Shown here: piece after piece, positions 4,965-7,486 of the stretch
How positions within the stretch are numbered: the first letter of the stretch is position 1
Layout: the number at the start of each line of letters is the position of its first letter
NCBI GenBank assembly: GCA_964369355.1
Contig: CAYJEO010000039.1
Span: 1-7,486 of the forward strand
Reading direction: 5' to 3'
Length of the DNA: 7,486 bases
Source of the DNA: CAYJEO01 sp964369355
Lineage (GTDB): Bacteria > Bacillota_I > Bacilli_A > RF39 > UBA660
The notes under the pieces: model-generated
Seen by the model: the letters and a program-made list of their open reading frames with translations, nothing else
The model's database searches: none
What the model was told of the DNA's origin: nothing
Made by a program: the position numbers and the translations under genes

Positions 4965-6390
4965 TAAAACAATAGTTCAATTTGGATTTGGAGCTGTTGG
5001 AAAAAGTTTTTATGAAAAAGTAAGAAATGAAATTAATTTTGAAGAATATAAATATTATGTAATAACAAAAGATGAATGTGAATTTGAAGCATTTATGAAC
5101 TTAGGTGGTATTGCAACTAATTTTATTACTATAGAAATTACTTCAACTAATTTTGAAGAAGAATTTAACAAGTATTTAAAAAAAGGTGATTTATTAATTG
5201 ATTTTGCAGATACAGTTGGAACAAAAGATATATTAAAATATGCAATCAAAAAAGATATAATGTATTTAAATACAGGTGAAGCAGATTGGCCTGAGCATTG
5301 GTATAGTATATATGAAGAAAATAAAATTAAAAACGACATTAAAAATAATAGTAATAATAACTATCCTATCGTTTTACAACATGGAAATAATCCAGGACTA
5401 GTATCTCATTTTGTTAAAGCAGCTTTAGAACATATAATTAAAACTCAATTTAAAAAAGACAAAACTTTAAACAAATTATTAAAAGATAAAAAATTTAATG
5501 AAATTGCTTATAAATTACAAGTAACAAACATTCATGTTAATGATAATGATTTACAACAAGTAAAAGATGATAATAATATTTTAATTAATCCTTGGTGTAT
5601 AGATTCATTTTTCTTTGAAATGCTAAGTGAAGCAACTATTAGTATTGGAACTCATGAAGTAATTAGTTATAAAGAAGAATACAAAAATATATTTAAAGAT
5701 TTTATTGAATTTAAAAGTTTAGCAATTAACACTAAACTAAAAACAATATATCCAAATGGTTATTTTGAATCATATTTAGTACCACATGAAGAAACTATAA
5801 CCATATCAAAAAATTTAGAAGTCATAAAGGATAATAAAGTAATCTATCGACCTACTGTTGCCTTTTTATATTCACCTTTAAGCAATGCCATTAAATATTT
5901 AGAAAACAATAAAGTAAATGAATATCCTAATATAGATTTAAATAAACCATTAGATAAAGAAGATGAAAATGAAATAATAATTAGAGGGTATAAATATCCT
6001 AATATATCAAAAATCATTTATAAAGAAGATATAGAAAAAGGATGTGAATATGTCGGAGTACTATTAATGGGAAAAAACTTTAATCCTGTTTGGGTCGGAA
6101 ACAGAATTGAATTAAGTTATCTTTATAAGAAAAAAAATTCTCACTGGCAAACACCTACTATTACACCAGTTTCTATATCTGCATTAGCTGCAATAAAATG
6201 GATGATAAAAAGCGAAGATAAAAAAGGAATATATTTTCCAGATGACATATTGGACTACAAAGAAATAATCAAAACTGCTGAAAAATACATATCAAAAACA
6301 ATATATAAAACATTTGACAAGTCATTAATAGAAAAAACATTAGACATTGATTTATCTAATGTAACTTTCAAAGATTTCTTTGTAAAATAA
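4951..6390 (+). CDS. hss: Homospermidine synthase
   Basis: This enzyme condenses two putrescines (or putrescine plus spermidine) to sym-homospermidine, using bound NAD+ as a transient hydride acceptor (EC 2.5.1.44). The 479-aa length matches the roughly 477-aa enzyme of Blastochloris viridis. Motifs in order: Rossmann loop GFGAVG (12-17), LIDFADTVG (82-90), LNTGEADW (106-113), HGNNPGLVSHFVKAAL (144-159), NPWCID with E223 (213-223), GTHE (233-236), PHEETITI (278-285), YRPT (299-302), GVLLMG (369-374) and WVG (381-383). W215 corresponds to the substrate-contacting Trp229 of the B. viridis enzyme. AAAGGAG (4938-4944) lies six bases before ATG 4951, and the first 14 bases overlap the preceding gene. 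It is the last gene of the operon, with a terminator right after the stop. No ornithine or arginine decarboxylase is in the window, so putrescine must come from elsewhere. Confidence 0.93.
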   Translation: MIKFNKTIVQFGFGAVGKSFYEKVRNEINFEEYKYYVITKDECEFEAFMNLGGIATNFITIEITSTNFEEEFNKYLKKGDLLIDFADTVGTKDILKYAIKKDIMYLNTGEADWPEHWYSIYEENKIKNDIKNNSNNNYPIVLQHGNNPGLVSHFVKAALEHIIKTQFKKDKTLNKLLKDKKFNEIAYKLQVTNIHVNDNDLQQVKDDNNILINPWCIDSFFFEMLSEATISIGTHEVISYKEEYKNIFKDFIEFKSLAINTKLKTIYPNGYFESYLVPHEETITISKNLEVIKDNKVIYRPTVAFLYSPLSNAIKYLENNKVNEYPNIDLNKPLDKEDENEIIIRGYKYPNISKIIYKEDIEKGCEYVGVLLMGKNFNPVWVGNRIELSYLYKKKNSHWQTPTITPVSISALAAIKWMIKSEDKKGIYFPDDILDYKEIIKTAEKYISKTIYKTFDKSLIEKTLDIDLSNVTFKDFFVK

Positions 6391-6414
6391 AAAGTTTGAT
6401 AACAAACTTTTTTT
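6391..6414. terminator. Bidirectional terminator ending the homospermidine operon
   Basis: The 8-bp arms AAAGTTTG (6391-6398) and CAAACTTT (6403-6410) with loop ATAA are followed by TTTT on the plus strand. The A-rich sequence before the stem gives T's on the minus strand, so it can also end the convergent gene at 6420. It starts on the base after the hss stop codon. Confidence 0.8.
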
Positions 6415-6419
6415 AATGA

Positions 6420-7486
6420 CTAGTGACCTCCGCCACCGCCTCCTCCACCACGACCATATCCACCGTAGCTTCTTGAAAAACTAGATGACGAACTTGATGT
6501 TCTTCTAACTGATTTAGAGAAACTTCTAGTTGAACGTCTAAAACTAGTGGAATGTATGTATCTATTAGCAATAAGTGGACTTACTACATTACTAGCTTCA
6601 GGGAAATTAATTTTAAGTACTTTTAAGACTTTATTTGATATACCAAAAGCGGTTGCATAAACTAAGTAACGTTCCCATATAACAAGTTCTATTAACTCTC
6701 GCTCCTTCATAAGCGTTTTACTTCTTAAGAAACGGTATAATCCTTGCCATTTTGCTGTTTCACTTGCTCCATATTGTGTAAAATGAATAAAGTCTCTTGA
6801 ATTTTTTTCTAAGTACCAAGAACTGAATAAAAAAGCAAAACCTAAAATAAAGAAAGCACCATTACTTAAGCCTATATAAGAATTATAAAAATATAAATTG
6901 CATCCTATTAATAAGATTAAACCCAATATTTTATGAAATGAAGATATGTTTAATATATTTTGTCTTATTTCATCATATTTAACTTTTTGGAAATATCCAT
7001 TATTTATTCCAACATCTACAATAGATTTTTCCATACTTTTAACTAAATTCTTAGAAAAGTCATAATCACTTGCTATTATACGTTCTAATAAATCCATTGA
7101 TACAGAAGAAACTTTTACACAGTTAGTTAGATAATTAAAATATAATTCTTCTGTTTTAGTTAAGGGTTCTAAAATTTGATTTTCTCCTAGTTTATTTACT
7201 ATTTCTAAATGTCTTATATCATTTTGATCTATATAATTTAATAAACTGTTTTGTTCTGTTTTATATAAAAATTTAAGTCTAACATTTTTAGATTCCCAAC
7301 CTTTATTTTCATCTATTTTTTTTAATTCAATATATTTTTTTCTAACTAAACTAAGCATTATAGCAGAATATATATTTTCTTTTAATTTTTTCTTTTTTGA
7401 TTTGCTTTTATTTAATAAAGCTATATTAGCAGCTAAATAAATATCTTCATCCTTAGGTATTTCTCTAAAATAAATAAAATCCATTT
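6420..7486 (-). CDS. DUF2207 (YciQ-type) membrane protein, C-terminal part, 5' end beyond the window
   Basis: The visible 354 residues match the C-terminal half of DUF2207-family membrane proteins, whose function is unknown. The Met at 7484 is probably internal: YFREIPKDEDIYLAANIALL (5-24) resembles the cytoplasmic segment that normally follows the extracellular DUF2207 domain and first membrane helix, and only two bases precede it here. Two membrane helices follow (about 184-202 and 206-224) with a very short turn. Next is the family's typical FTQYGASETAKWQGLYRFL (235-253) and ERELIELVIWERYLVYATAFG (261-281). The end is low complexity: Ser/Arg-rich (312-339), then YGGYGRG and a run of eight Gly before a final His, as is common in this family. 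It ends in TAG and converges on the hss operon with a shared terminator. Confidence 0.82.
   Translation of the reverse strand, partial: MDFIYFREIPKDEDIYLAANIALLNKSKSKKKKLKENIYSAIMLSLVRKKYIELKKIDENKGWESKNVRLKFLYKTEQNSLLNYIDQNDIRHLEIVNKLGENQILEPLTKTEELYFNYLTNCVKVSSVSMDLLERIIASDYDFSKNLVKSMEKSIVDVGINNGYFQKVKYDEIRQNILNISSFHKILGLILLIGCNLYFYNSYIGLSNGAFFILGFAFLFSSWYLEKNSRDFIHFTQYGASETAKWQGLYRFLRSKTLMKERELIELVIWERYLVYATAFGISNKVLKVLKINFPEASNVVSPLIANRYIHSTSFRRSTRSFSKSVRRTSSSSSSFSRSYGGYGRGGGGGGGGH

Noticed and set aside
5055..5339. 94-codon antisense open frame within hss
   Set aside because: The sense strand carries clear homospermidine synthase motifs across this stretch (LIDFADTVG, LNTGEADW).
6421..6460. 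GC-rich short repeat at the end of the DUF2207 gene as a separate repeat element
   Set aside because: It is explained by Gly codons of the poly-glycine tail typical of this protein family.

Overview
The window is very AT-rich (roughly three quarters A+T by eye). It has strong AGGAG-type ribosome binding sites, short TTGnnn/TATAAT-like promoters, small A/T-rich hairpin terminators and standard stop codons: all complete genes end in TAA, the edge gene ends in TAG, and Trp is encoded by TGG, so no UGA recoding is needed. Together with the protein types this suggests a low-GC Gram-positive bacterium, most likely an uncultured gut member of the Bacilli (RF39, Erysipelotrichales or Acholeplasma-like). 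No phage structural genes, transposase, integrase, tRNA, rRNA or CRISPR array is visible.

Layout. (1) Positions 1-149: a short open frame runs in from the left edge and stops at 111, followed by a hairpin terminator. (2) 150-1226, minus: a secreted or anchored surface protein with an N-terminal membrane segment, a beta-rich middle domain and a C-terminal LamG/concanavalin-like domain. (3) 1348-3000: three small genes of unknown function in alternating orientation (minus, plus, minus). The first two are recognisably paralogous and are transcribed divergently from one shared intergenic region. The third, 232 aa, appears to carry a diverged version of the same roughly 80-residue N-terminal domain. 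(4) 3132-6390, plus: a tight three-gene operon with its own promoter and terminator. It encodes a glutathionylspermidine-synthase-like ATP-grasp ligase, a 211-aa protein I do not recognise, and homospermidine synthase. (5) 6420-7486, minus: the C-terminal part of a DUF2207/YciQ-type membrane protein with a Ser/Arg- and Gly-rich tail, cut by the right edge.

The operon is the most interesting part. Homospermidine synthase makes sym-homospermidine from putrescine with NAD+ as hydride carrier. The ATP-grasp protein belongs to a family that joins a carboxylate (glutathione in the known enzyme) to a polyamine amine. Gene spacing (3 nt, then a 14-nt overlap) argues that all three products act in one pathway. 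The simplest inference is that the cell makes homospermidine and then conjugates it to an unknown carboxylate or peptide, with the middle protein as an undescribed partner. This is a hypothesis from family membership and gene order; nothing in the window shows the product directly.
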